NCBI RefSeq assembly: GCF_004027225.2
Contig: NC_044284.2
Location: 13,992,501-14,056,500 of the forward strand
Origin: Strigops habroptila
Taxonomy: Eukaryota; Chordata; Aves; Psittaciformes; Psittacidae
Direction of reading: 5' to 3'
DNA length: 64,000 nt
Within the stretch, counting starts at the first letter, position 1, and each line of letters begins with the position of its first letter. Shown here in pieces: positions 1-12,520 of this stretch. Under the pieces are notes generated by a model. It did not search any database. It was not told where the DNA came from and saw only the letters and a list, made by a program, of their open reading frames with translations. The position numbers and the translations under genes are program-made.

Positions 1-3000
1 CGATTGCTTCAGACACCTGTAAAGGATAAATTTAATGTTAAAAGGTGGATGGACTATTTTATTTTGACTGCAGGAAACATAGCAAAGTTTAGGACAAGCA
101 CTCATATTTGTGCAGCTTTTATTTAGTTTATTCCTGTCAAAAAACTGCATGCTAAACCAGTGAAATTTATTACTGTAGCAGGATAATATGTTGTATGAAT
201 AGTAGAACAGCAACAGATTTAACCTGACTTTAAAATCACTCCCATAATTTTCGTAGAATCACACATGTCAGACATAGTCTTAACTCAGTAACTAAAAATT
301 GGATGCAAAGCTGCCTGAAAAACAATTTTCCAAGAGTACTCAGAGGTCCCCTATCAAGTGGGAAGAATGTGTACATCAAGGTTCAAAAATTAGTACCTTC
401 ATTTGTACTAGCTGAGGTTCGACAGAAGCAATCCCAAGCTACAATGGGATTGAAAGCATTTTGCAGGATAAAGTTATAATTCAAGATGATTTTGATAAGT
501 GGTAGAAGTGGTTTGAAAATAGGATGCAGTTATATAAGTATAGCTGCAAAGCAGGAACCTACAACTTTACAATTACAAGATGGGAACAACTGAGTAGGCA
601 GCAGTTCTGCAGAGAAAGATATGGAGCTACAGTGAATCACAGACTGAATGAGTCAACAGTTCTAGGCTGATGCAAAAGTGACAAACATCATATTTGAGTG
701 AATAAATGAGAGTATTACAGGTTGGAAAGATGAAGTAATTTTTCAAATCTACCCTGTACTGGTGAGGGTTTAGCTTGCCCATTAGATCTAGATTTGAGTA
801 CAGAAATCATGCAAAACCTACCACAGAAAAAATACATGTAAAAAAACCAAACAAAAAATAACAAACAAAACCAAAACACCAAAAAAGAGCCCCAAAAAGC
901 CTGACTTACAAAAATGAAGTTGAAAAAAGTCTGTTTTGTCTAAACAGCAGAACAGAGAGGAGACACTTTTTTTTATTATGTGGAAGATGTAGTAACGAGG
1001 TAAGGTGCCCACCAGGGAATAGGATATATCTACCAGGAATAGGATAACTAATGGGTTTACAGTGTAGCAAAAGACATCAAGATCATGCTGTTCTAACATC
1101 TAGAGGTAAATAAGGATTCAAATTGACTAGCAGACATACTGAGGAATCTCTGAGGTAATTAGAGATTTTCCAAAAACAGGCTAAACAAACATCTGCCGGG
1201 AATGATGTATATTTAGCTCAGCCCATCTTTAGGATGGTGGATGGACCACAAGCTTCCCAGCTGCATTTTGAGAAGACAAAAACTTCACACTACGAAATAA
1301 TGAAATCTAGTTACGTTGTTCTAGTAATAAAAAGGACACAGAATAACACAATGTCAAGACCTTTTTAAATTATTCCTATGAATTAACTCCCATTATACTT
1401 CTAAGCTGAAGTGTATAATATCAATACAGTTCAACCACTTATTTGAAAAGTGGTTTTCCCATATTAAAATGGTTAACTCCCAGCACTGGGAGTTAATGCC
1501 GAAATTTAGTGTCTGCAGATTTAATTTTTAAGGTCAAACATTCCCACTTTCATACTTGCAGCAAAACATGAAGGCACAAAATCCCACACTCCCTCTACAC
1601 TTAAATATGAAAGCTGTCTTCAACTGGTATTTCTTAAAAAAACCCAAACATACAAGATGCCTTCGACAACTGTTAGTATACTCTTACTCTCTTAAGAGGC
1701 CTTATTAATAAGACAACTTACTTTGACTTGCCTGTGTTGTGGGCCAGAGTCTATTCTTGCGGCTTCACTGAGGACAACAACAATATGCAATTGGTGTCTC
1801 AGTTTTTGGACACTGAGAGACATCAATTAAACACAAAAGGTCACTATTAAATGCTAATGAACAGTACCTATATAAAAATCTTTTTTCCAAGAAAAATATT
1901 CTCTTCACAACACCTAGCAAAGCTGATCCACAATTTTGATTGTAGTAAAATTTGCTTTTGAGAATGTGGAATATGTCCACTGAAAGATGTGCCCATTTGA
2001 TATATAGATCTGATACATAGATATAAAGATTTAGATTTCTTCAGTGAATAAATGATTGCAACAACTCAGAGTTTTCATTAATCAAAATGAATGGCATTAA
2101 TTTATTTCAGAGAGGGTGGGGAAAAAAAAATCCTTTGCTTCCCCAGCCCACTTAAGGAATTCCAACATTTCAGGGATAAAAAAAGAAATAGAATGCAGCA
2201 CCCATAAACACACTAATCATCCTCTCTATTTCCTTTGTACAAATGTATATCACAATAGGGATAAGACATGACTGAAGTTGTGATCTGCTCCAAAGAACTA
2301 AAATAATTTAACAACCCCAAGCCTCCTTCTTGGAAACAGTGAAGGTCAGTTCTTCTGTTTTGCTCTAAGTATGAAGGAAATATTTGTATTGCAGACATGC
2401 AAATCCTGTATACTGTCTTTCCCTACTTCAGCCACAAAGTCGTCTTTGAGGTTACTACTGATGTTAACCTAGTGGAAGAACTGTGAGATCAGAAACACTA
2501 CAACTGTGTACGTTTACTCCTCTTCCTACAATTACATTATGGCAGTATTTAGAGGGCAGATGGAGTCATTATCTCCTCTAATCATGTTTCATTTATGAAT
2601 CTCAGAACAATCACAGTAATGAAGAGGAAGACTAAGGGAATTTGTTTTGGATCACGCTTTCTATAGAACGTAGGAGAAAAGTACCCTGCAAGTTGCTTTA
2701 CACATCCAATAGAAACTCAACCAATGTAAACCAAGACATTTCAGCCACAGGCTGAGAATTTGTAAGACCTCAGCAGAAAATACTTTTCAGGTTAGAATGC
2801 TGGGTTATATAATGATATAAGCACTGTACACCCAGAATCCCATGAGTAGAGTCCATAGAACTGAGCTACCTAAAAAGATAATGATCTCTGAAAATGCTGA
2901 ATCAAGTACTTCCAAGAATTTTCACTACTACTATTTTATCTCTTATGTCTGCATAGCTAAGAAAAGCACATGTAAAAATACTATACACTTGCCCAGATTT

Positions 3001-4284
3001 CACAAAGGAAAGTAAACAGAGTTTACTGACAAATCTTTATATGGAAACAGTATTTTGATCCCTTTTTTCTTTCTGAAGTGACAAACGTGCACTTTATTTC
3101 AGTAGCTACTGACCTTACTGAAATTTCACTAGATTCAACCACTTTGAAAGTAGCTTTTGGGAAGCACCATGTAAAATATAAACAGTTCCCTGAGGCATCA
3201 TAAAGGTACACCTTTAACCCCATTCAAATACATAACAATGCTCTGGTGCTAAATGCAAAAGATGCAAAATTCCAGTAGAAGGAACATTTTCCTGTTATTC
3301 CAGAAAGAATAGGGGTAAAAATATTGATTGTTACTATCTAATTCTATTCCAAAGGAAAATCCTATTTTTAATCTGCAGAACATCAAGTGATTAATATACT
3401 ACAGCTATATGAAAATCAAAAACCAAGAAACAATCAAAAAAACACACACCCAAAAATAAAACAAAAAACCCCAAACAAAAAAACAACAAACAAAGCCACA
3501 GCTTGGTAAGTTTTCAAAATCCTTCCCTCAGAAGACTTCTGTAAGTCTGATGTATTCCTCAAGGCCCAACAATATTTCAGGCATAGAATAATAGGTCTGG
3601 TATTCCTCAAGGCCCAGGTTTTCAAAGACAGAGCAGTGATGCCTTTCGAAGGCATTATAATCAATTCCATTTAGGCTTACAGACAGGGAGAGCCTTCTGT
3701 ATTGTGCAGGCCAAAACCTGGCATCAAACGCTCTTTTTTCATGAAACCCTTCTTAGTGCTTAACCACTCAAATGGCTACAGGCTACTGTCACACACGTCA
3801 AAACAGCGCACTTCCATTTCCATTGCTAGCCCCCAATTCGGCTCTTAAAACAACACTAAGAAAATTATCGAGACAACAGACAAACACGGATTACATGGTG
3901 GTTTGGGGGTTTTTTTGCATTCTAGAAGTGTGACCCGGGGAATAAATAAAACACCATTTACGGTGTTCGATTCCTCAAATAAAATCGCACTAGCTCCGAT
4001 ACACAAAAATTACTTGCCAACAGAAACAGTCGCACTCCAAAAAGACTACAGGTAATTAAAAAAAACCAAACAAACCCAAAAAAAAGGCAAAACCAAAAAC
4101 ACACCAAAACCCCCCACAAGGTGTAAAGAGAACTAACGACGAGGGAACAGACCAAAGCCATTTCCTACGCACCTCCTACCCCCCTGCCCAGCTCCCCGGG
4201 GAAGGGCTCGCACGTCCTCAGGAGCGAAGCAACCAAGCAGGAACCAGCATCAAAGAAAGGGAAGAAGAAGAAGACGCCACCTAC
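1..4284 (-). other. CAMSAP2: CAMSAP2 intron 1 (5' part)
   Basis: This AT-rich stretch lies downstream, on the minus strand, of the splice donor of CAMSAP2 coding exon 1 and runs off the window edge. The first intron of this gene is very long in other vertebrates, so the lack of another exon is expected. I see no coding exon in it. It holds low-complexity A/C-rich tracts (about 838-905, 3418-3500, 4057-4118), a perfect hairpin at 1473-1496, and a partly duplicated motif (TATTCCTCAAGGCCCA) near 3552 and 3601. The short open frames here have no recognisable protein features. Confidence 0.8.
1473..1496. repeat. Perfect 11-bp inverted repeat with 2-nt spacer
   Basis: TTAACTCCCAG (1473-1483), then CA, then CTGGGAGTTAA (1486-1496) form a near-palindrome inside CAMSAP2 intron 1. 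It could extrude as a hairpin or be a dyad binding site. No known factor motif is clearly matched. Confidence 0.9.
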
Positions 4285-4423
4285 CTGTCCCAAAGGCTTT
4301 GGCCACCAGCCAGGCGAGATTACAGGCGATTTTCGCTCGAGAGAAATCATAATGGTCAAAGGGTTTGATGGCAGGAACAATGAAAGTCTTCCTCATCTCC
4401 TTGGCGTCTACGGCATCCCCCAT
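4285..4423 (-). CDS. CAMSAP2: CAMSAP2 coding exon 1 (N-terminus)
   Basis: CAMSAP2 (calmodulin-regulated spectrin-associated protein 2, Patronin family) binds and stabilises free microtubule minus ends in non-centrosomal arrays. Read on the minus strand, the ATG at 4423 opens 46 codons plus one base. The translation starts MGDAVDAKEMRKTFIVPAI and continues through KPFDHYDFSRAKIACNL to AWLVAKAFGT, which I recognise as the nearly invariant vertebrate CAMSAP2 N-terminus ahead of the calponin-homology domain. The exon ends CAG|GTAGGT at 4285/4284, leaving phase 1; the following codon in the known protein is Glu, consistent with G plus AA from the next exon. The start has A at -3 and G at +4. Only this exon is in the window; the rest lies beyond position 1. 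The short exon is identified by recalled similarity, but the match is very close. Confidence 0.93.
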
Positions 4424-4660
4424 CTTCTCACAGGACCCCTGACAATCGGGAACTTACATGGTTCTTCCTCCTCCTCCTCCCGCGGCCGGGAGAGACGTCT
4501 GTAAATACGCCGACAGCAGCTGAGGGCAGCGCTGAACCCAGCTGTCCGTAAAGGGCTAACGCCGCCTCCCGCCTTCCTCCGCACAGGAATGTAGCAGAGC
4601 CCGAGTGTCCTCTTCTTCTTCTTCCTCCTCCTCCTCCTCGCTCTTTGTCTCAATTCACTT
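4424..4660 (-). promoter_or_regulatory. CAMSAP2: CAMSAP2 5'UTR (approximate) with start-stop uORF and GGA/GAA repeats
   Basis: This is the stretch directly upstream of the CAMSAP2 ATG on the minus strand. Two purine-rich GGA/GAA repeat blocks (4464-4479 and 4611-4640 on the plus strand as CTT/CCT) would lie in the mRNA leader. At 4454-4459 the minus strand reads ATG directly followed by TAA, with A at -3, 36 nt before the main start. The same bases form a splice-donor-like CCAT|GTAAGT. The true transcription start is not visible, so the 5' limit is a guess. Confidence 0.5.
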
Positions 4661-7291
4661 ACGCCGCCGCCTCCCACCCTCCGAAAAACGGCCCCCGGCG
4701 GCCCCGGCCCCCCCTTCCCTGGGGAGACCCTCGGGCCAGGGGTGGGCTTCCCAGACCGCCGCCAGCCCCTCGGCGCAGGCCGGGAGCCGCCAGCAAGGCC
4801 GCCGCAGCAGGCCGGGATACGGCCCTACCCGGCCCCGGCAGAGGCGCCGAGATGTCAAAACGCCGGGGACCAGCCCCAAAACGCTGCGCAGCCCGCCGCG
4901 CCTCACCGCACCACGCCTCAGCGGCGGCCTGCAGCGCGCCGGGAGCAGTGCCGGCTCCCCTACCGCTGCCCGCGCCCGGGCGCTGCCCCGCCGCCCCTCA
5001 GCGAGGGGACGCGCTCCCGCCAGCCGCCGCCGCTGCGGCTCTCCACCCGCGGCTGCCGCACTGGATGGGCGAGAGGCGGCTGCGCAGGCGCCAACGCCAC
5101 AGCCGCCGCCACCGCCTCCCCGCTCGGGCGCCACAGGGCGGGGCGAAGCGGGCCGGGGCGGGGCGGAGCGGGCCGCCCTCAGCGGCCCGGCGGTCACATG
5201 GCGCCCCTACCGCACCGGGGGGCACTTGGCGCCGTGCCGGGTGCTGAGATGGGTCTTGCCTCAGGGCAGGGGGAGCTCGGGCAGGCTCAGCTCAGCGGGA
5301 GAGAGGGGCGGAGTGTTTCCCGCCGGTAAGGGGGTGCCCGGCTGCGAGGAGAAGGGCGGTGTTCCTCGGGCGCGGGGCCCGCCCGCTGCCGGCGTCGCCG
5401 CTTCCCACAGCGGGGCCGGGCAGGCCTTCCCGCGCTCAGCCGTTGGCTCTACGCGGTGCGTTGTGGAAGGTCGGGACCAGCCCCAGCGCCGGGTGCGAGC
5501 GGGGCTGAGGAGCCGCGGCCGCCCCTGTGGGGTGGGGTGGGCAGGGCCGGGCCGCGCCGCGCTGCCGGGCTTGTTATCCCTCTGGTGTGTATTGGTCCCT
5601 CCTCTTTTAAACTGCGTCTATTTATAACTTCTCGAATGCTCGGGTAGAAAAATGACAGAGCCTTAAAATGGTTCAGGGCCTGCTCACGTAATAACAGGCA
5701 GTGGTAACAATTTGCCCTAGAGACAAATCTGCTGCCTCACTCACCAGTACCTGGGCTGGTTTTGGAAATGCGTAAAATCACTTTAACAGTGGCCTGTGTG
5801 GAAAGAAATGTTCGTCACAGGAGGAGCTAGTACCTGGGTGATTAATGACTTGCATTTAAGCAGGATGTGATGAGTTAGTTTGGAGGTGCGGGTCTGAGGT
5901 TGTGAAAGTCTTGGTGACAGCCTTATGGTGGTGATCCTGATGGGGAGGCCCTGCCTCTGCGCTGCATGGCCACCGTGTAACTGGGTGACCGGCGGTGCCA
6001 GGGGGTAGTAAGTTTGTGCTCTTTGGCAACAAATAGTTATTAGGCTGGTGTAATGTGGAAACGTGCCCTCCTTCCCTGCCAGCCTGGGCGCTCTAGTAGC
6101 TGTGTGGTGAAACAGTTCAGGAAGCTTGGTGTCTTGGGTCACTGCAGGACCACTTCTGACTTAGATTAGTACAGCTAACCCACCTTTAGGGTGAGTTTTT
6201 TTGTTGGTTCCCCTCCCCTTATGATAAATTAATGAGTGTCTTCCCAAGCTGTTGCAGTAGAGGATGGCAGTCTGAGGTGGGCTGGATTTTGTTTTGTTTT
6301 TTGTTGGGTTTTTGGGTTGGTTTTTTTAGCCCTCATGAGTCTGGAAAAGAATATGTAGGCACAGTCTTAGCATTATACTGTAAGGTTGCAAATAATATTT
6401 TATCCAGACTGTTATTTCTTTGTGTTTAAAGTGGACTGTGAATTGATCTAGATGGAGATTTTCCATTGTTACAAGGCTATATATGCTTCTAGCACTTCAT
6501 GTGCACAATTATACAAATACCATGATGATGAAGTCATGCTGTACTTTACAGTTTTACTGACATGAATCTATATTTACTAGCAATGAGAAAATTAAAGGGT
6601 TATGGAGGTCAACATTTGAAGAGATTATTGCTGAGTATTTCCCCATGTGCTCTCTGGGATGGAATTCCCAAACTGTCATGCATACCTCTCATAAGTGGTA
6701 CATAGCTAGTTACAAAACTAGGAGCTGCTGCTGGCAGTATTCAGCAAATGGGAGGGGAGGAGGAAAGTTTAGAAATCCTTGCTTTAGCACACTTGTGACT
6801 GACATTCCCAGATCCTCTACAGCAGAAATGGGAATAATAATACCAAATTAACATACAGGTGTGACTTGAGAAAATGTTCTCTATTCAGGAAGAGTATGTG
6901 CTTAGTTTTCAACAACTAAAGTAAAACCTGCATTTGCACATTTTCCTGAATTATTTTTATATATAATTTTGAAATAAGTTGTATTAGACATTTAACATTA
7001 TTTTAAATTCTTTTTGGGGTTTTGTTTTTGGGTTTGGTTTTTTTTCTCCCCGTTGCCACTAGAAAACTAGTTTCATTCTTCCTGTATATTTAACAACAAA
7101 CACTTGGAATTCTTAAGCTTTAAAACCTCAAATGATTAGAGCTAGAAAAAAAAATATGTCCCAGATTCCAACTCATTTGTTTCTTGAATGACTAATAAAA
7201 TACCTAAAAATTACATCAGCCTACAGGAGAACATGTTTAGGAAAACTTTAAGGTGTTCATTTAAGTATGATGGATATATCTCCATCCTAAA

Positions 7292-7325
7292 AGTTTGTAA
7301 CCTTTAGGGCAAAAGGTTACAAACT
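7292..7325. repeat. Perfect 14-bp inverted repeat (hairpin)
   Basis: The arm AGTTTGTAACCTTT (7292-7305) is followed by a 6-nt spacer AGGGCA and then its exact reverse complement AAAGGTTACAAACT (7312-7325). Pairing stops at the next base outward (A opposite A). It lies in intergenic DNA with no gene beside it. It is too short for a pre-miRNA on its own. Confidence 0.9.
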
Positions 7326-8166
7326 AGTGCCTATGAAATAATATGAAGCTTTCAGAAATAGCTTTCTTACAGAAGTGTGTCATAATCCAAATAAGAAGCC
7401 ATTGGATATATTTAATGTACTCCTGTATTTATCACCTGTTCCTGTACACTTGCAAAACATCACACACACAACTGCACTGTACCAGACACCGAGATTACTG
7501 ACACTTCCCTGAAGCAAATACAGATGTGTCCTGAATTCTTGCAATTCCAAGCCCCTTATTACTTTAAAATTGAACATTGTTTTAGGGAATGCATCTCAAA
7601 AATGGCAATAGATACAACTATGGGTGGGTACATACGACATTGCTACCAGTCTAATTTAAAATGCAGAAATTCTTGCGGGTGCAGAGCCTTTGTGCCAATG
7701 AAACCTGTTCAGAGTCACAGAACAAAATCTAAAGAAGCTGTGTTGTGGTAACTGCAGTCAAAGTGGGATTTTTTAATTTGTTCAGTGCTCTTAGAAGTGA
7801 ATGTATGAATATAAAATCAAATATGTGTGAGTGAAAAAGAAGACATCACCACCAGTTGCTGGAGTTCTTGTGCCAGTTCTTCTACTTCTGCAGACATGCT
7901 AAAATGCAGTGTTGCTTACTGCATCGTCAGATACCAGCAGTCAACATGGCAAATTATTCAAATTTGCTCTAATTTTTCAGAGTAGATAAACAGAAAAACC
8001 AAGTGAGGAGTCATCCCCTTCTGCTCTGCTCCTGTTTATCCTAAAATATTTTAAATAGTGATAATCTCTTCTGTATGCAGTCTTTCTGCTGCAAAGTGGT
8101 TTATACTTTAAAGTTCATTCCAAGTGGAAAGACAAAGTGTTACAGATTAAAACAAGCAACTCGCAC

Positions 8167-8225
8167 ATACATATTTTTTTTTACCTTCTTTCTCCCTTCC
8201 TTTCCTCTCCCTCCCTCTCCCCCAA
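8167..8225 (+). repeat. Pyrimidine-rich low-complexity tract
   Basis: A run of T followed by CTT/CCT-type pyrimidines with almost no purines, in intergenic DNA. No gene context. Confidence 0.75.
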
Positions 8226-11200
8226 ATTAGAAACCCATTTGACTAGTTTTATCCTGTAATTACATCATAAACCTGATTCTTCACTGTCATGTGTCTAGCC
8301 ATTTACACAGTGGGTGTACCAAGCCTGTAGTCAGTATGGGCAACAAATATGACCATGAAGCTATGAATAATAGTGTGGATGGCAGTTGTTGCTAATAGTC
8401 TTAACCTTGGGAGATAGTTTTTTGTTTGGTTTGGGTTTGGTTGGTTTTTTCCACTTCTTTTAAGATTTACCTGACTTCTGAAGAGGCCATGTAGAGAAGA
8501 TGCCCTTAGACTAAATTCAGGCTAGTGCTAGATTACAGTGAGCATTCAAACTGGAATAAGATTTCATGCATAACTTCATCCTTCACGGTAGTTGATGATA
8601 AAGGTAAAATGTTTGAAATTAGCAATGCCATTAGTGGCTTTGCTGTGGCACTATCTGTAGCCAGACGCAGCGTTAGTGAACAGTTTATCATGCTACCTAC
8701 AAAAGGTAGTAAAACATTCCCCTTTCAGATTAGCTGGTTGTATTAGGGCAAATCCATAAGCATAGCAGTTCACAACAGCTATTCTGCTGTGTAATGCTTC
8801 AGTCTTGGTGAAAAAAAGACTAGGAATAACACCATAGGGATAGTTATCTTTAATTGCTGCTATCAAATTTGCCTGTTTAAGATGATCCTGTCTATTTGCC
8901 TTAGCTTAGAGGATATCAGTCATGATAGACATGGTAGTGGCTGATGGGAGGGGTATGCCCTGTGGCCTGCAACCTCTGGCAAGGAGGCAGCAAGCACAGC
9001 TTCATGTGGTACTGTCAGACTGTCAACATACAGACCTAGAAGCAGTCGTGTCCCAATGTGATCCTTCAGAGATGTGCTTCAGCAGGTTTGGTGTTGGGTG
9101 TGTGAGGTTGAACAGGTAATTTATAAATGATTCTGTAAGGCTGTTACAGCACAAGATGACTTATGAACTAGAACTACTGATATTCCAGTCTCTTAAACTT
9201 ATGAGTAATGGTGAAAACAGTAAAACTATAAGAGTTAAGAAACTGTATTTTTACATGGGCATTATCAAGTGAGTCTCTGAATTATTAAACTTTTTTGGCA
9301 TTATTACTGAAATGCACGTATGTAGTTTTTGCAAGCTAGCAGTTTTCCCAGAGCATGATTTTGGAGGGGAGTATGTTCTTCCTCTTGCAGGATGATAACA
9401 AAAGTACAAGAACAGTTACATAATTATTGCATTTCAAATTCTTCTATTAATTTGTAACCAGAAAGTGCTGAGGCATTTAAAAGGGAAGAAAACAGTTTAC
9501 GAACTTTACAGATTCCGGTAGAGTCATGCGTCAGAGGGAAAGTAAAGCTTTGTGTGACAGTTTACTTGGATTGCCTGTGACTTTTTTTTTTTCCTTTATA
9601 CAGTTAAAAAATGGAAAACAGTGGAGTAATAGCTGCTTTGGCTCATTTACTACTGAAATCTGGACAACCAAAAAGCTGCCCAATGAGAATTAAATGTGGT
9701 ACCTAAGTCACTTCTCTTAATGCATGGATGCTACGGGTTTCATTTCCTGAACTTGGCTTTGACCTAATGTAGCTCTGTGAAGGGGGAAAAAGAATTTCCA
9801 TCTTCCCCCTGCCGATTCCATGGGGTCTAACCAGGCAACAGCGCTGTCCCTTTCCTGAGGTCTGTGAGAGGCAAAGTCTCTCATCTCATCTGACACTCAC
9901 TCATGGCTGGTTGGTTTGTTTGTCTTTTTCTCTGGTTACTTGGGCATCATCTTTTCTGAGAGTTTTTAACTTTATTTTTAATTTTTTAACCTGGCTTTCA
10001 CACTGGCTGCTCTCATCTCCTGGAATCGCACTTGTGCTAGAGGGTTTTAGCTTACTTCTCTTCCCAGGTGTGCTGTGCAATGCTCCCTAATTCCAGTTCT
10101 TTCTTCTTGACATTCCACTGTTGCCAGGTTCTCTGTGAAGAGCATGAATACTCTGGTATAACTGATATTTTCTATTATAAATTTTAAAACATATGGAATA
10201 GATCCTACCCTCTTCCATTAGGTGAAATCTGTGTACTGTTTCTTTTATGGCCATTTAGTGCCTGACGTGTTTTCTAAGGAAAATCCTTGGTGTGATTTTA
10301 TGAATATAACCTTTAAATACTAGAGCTAGCTTAGCTGCACTGTAAAATAAATGTATGGGGAGAAACTTATTTTCAAAAGACCACTTTCAGCAACAACAAC
10401 AAAACAAAAATTCAATCTTATTGCCTTTATGGTAGCTGTTGGATAATGCTTTATTTGCACCTCAGTTCAGAGGAAAATGGGCATGACTCTAGTTTTCAAA
10501 TTTGGCATTCAGGTCTAAGAAGTTGAAATCAGTTAGCAAGAGTTAGTGAGAAAGTCTGAATGAGAGTGAATACTAAATAGTGCACTTTTTCCTGTTGATT
10601 GTACTCCATTGAATTGACTGGCTGAGTTTTTTTAATTCTGCTTCTACATGTGAAGAAGTATCTGAATGTTCATAAAAGCTCATTTGTTTTGAGCATATGC
10701 ATGATTTATTAGTGGGGCATGAATAGACTTCAGTTCCCCATCATTTGGCCCTGCTTTCAGTTCCACTGAAGCCCATGTGTGTCTGAATGAGAACAGCACT
10801 AAACAGGAGAGAATGCTCTGTTCAAACAGTAACATTCTGGTGTCATTTAATTGCAGTAAAATTGTTGTTTGCAAGGGGTGTTTGTGAAGATGGATGAGGA
10901 GAGGAAAGTGAGGGAACAACATAGGAGACTACCCAATGAAGGTATGGAGGTTTTTTCCCTATATATCTTCTTTGAAACTTCATGATTCACTGATTTTTTT
11001 GTTTTGTTTAGTTTGTTTTTTGTTTTTTCTTTTGGCAGTTTCCCTTCCTGAGAAATTGCATGTTATGGATGAATTTTTGACTACTACTTCAGGGAGCAGG
11101 TGTGAATAGCTGGTACACTGTTTAAAATGTGTCTGTGGAAAGTGTGTAGCAGAGATGTTTATTGTACCATTTATACATAGTGACCTTTGATGGCTTTGGA

Positions 11201-12431
11201 GATTTTGATTATGCATGCATGGTAAGGTCATCACAACCTGAGTGCATAGAACTGTTAAATTTAATTCTTTTTTGGCACAACTTTTTTTGATTTATAATAT
11301 TGTCTGAGTAGCTTTACAAGATGTACGCTGTAGAGTTCATTTGGGAACATGTTCAGTATACAAAAATGTACAGGATGTCTAAGCCTCATGTAGAGCATTT
11401 GATTTAAATTCTCCCCTATTTCAATATATATTAGAAACATTAGAACAACAATTATTTTAATAGTTGCCCTAAACTAAATATGAGTATATATATTTTTATT
11501 TAGCAATAAAAACTTGGCTCCAACAAGGATTTTTTTAAGCTTTAGGTTAATCAGATGTGTAGTTCCCATTTGAAATCTCTGGCAGTACAGACATGATTAA
11601 ATTTAAGTGTGTAGGTAATTGTATTTCTGGATTAAGGGTGTCATGCAAAATATTTGCATTTGAAGAAAAAACCTGCATGATTTCTTTCTTCTAAGAAGTC
11701 TCGAAAGATAAATTACATACAAAAGGTTTATACATCTCTCTGGTTATTCTGTCCTCATATGGTATTCTTGTTATATAATATACATGGCTCTGCTAAAGCA
11801 TAGGTTATCATCTCAGCTGTCTCACTTGGGTGGGGAGCAGTCATGGTCCCAGTTGTTGGCAATAGAAGTGTCCATCATCATCATGGGTGTCAGAAAGAGA
11901 GCCCTATCTTTCTATTAGCTGGCGTAGTTGGATATGGATGAAGGAAGGGGGCAAGCAAGCTGAAACGTGCTGTTCAGGGAATGTTTGAGCCCTTGTTGTG
12001 ATGGCTGCTGCTCTGGAAGCAGTCTGAGACAAGCAGAGTGCACAGGAGAATCCCACTTCTGCACAGTGCTTCCTAATCCCCTGTAATCCAGGGGTTGTTT
12101 TAACAGCCACAGTATAGTCCTTACAGATGATAATTCACTAAATGAGGGAAGAATCAGCGAAGGGAAGAGTTTGTTAGTAGGCACTGTTTCCCTTTGGTCT
12201 GGCAAGTCTCTGTGTCAAACTCTTTCCTCCTTTTCTATTCATTCTTAACAGAAAGGAAGCAATTGCCTGATTTGACAATGTAGGGGAACAGAACAGATGT
12301 AATTGCAAGTAACTCCTGTGTTGATCAGGGTCCAGCTTGTTCAGCTGAGTATTTCACTATGCGTAGGGTAACTGCTGAAATTGGATACTTGAGAGTCTCT
12401 GTCCCAGCTGGTAATATGCTCTTGAAAGAGT

Positions 12432-12520
12432 AGGAAAAGCAGTAGGACCTGGTCAGAAGAGATGGGGAAGCAAGTGGGAAAAGCAGTAAGTCCTGGTCAG
12501 AAGAGATGGGGAAACAAGTG
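12432..12520. repeat. Tandem duplication, two copies of 44 bp
   Basis: Two adjacent copies of a 44-bp unit share the core CCTGGTCAGAAGAGATGGGG. Copy 1 starts at about 12432 and copy 2 at about 12476. They differ at only a few positions, so the duplication is fairly recent. It lies in the intergenic region. Confidence 0.88.

Larger units (their letters stand above)
4150..5560. promoter_or_regulatory. CAMSAP2: CpG island promoter of CAMSAP2
   Basis: The GC and CpG density rises sharply from about 4150 and falls again after about 5560, against AT-rich flanks. A cluster of GC boxes (GGGGCGGGGC-type Sp/KLF sites) sits at about 5136-5175. The island covers CAMSAP2 coding exon 1 and about 1.1 kb upstream, as expected for a TATA-less housekeeping promoter. 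CpG islands often fire in both directions, so a plus-strand non-coding transcript is possible but not shown. Long open frames inside the island are an effect of the low stop-codon frequency of GC-rich DNA. Confidence 0.85.

Noticed and set aside
4605..5627. A 340-codon plus-strand open frame with several overlapping ones on both strands
   Set aside because: They lie in the CpG island, where stops are rare. Composition is Pro/Ala/Arg/Gly and Ser-repeat, with open frames on both strands at once and no domain.
5980..6012. A CTCF-like G-rich stretch (TGCCAGGGGGTAG)
   Set aside because: The CCASYAG core is not matched; too weak to call.
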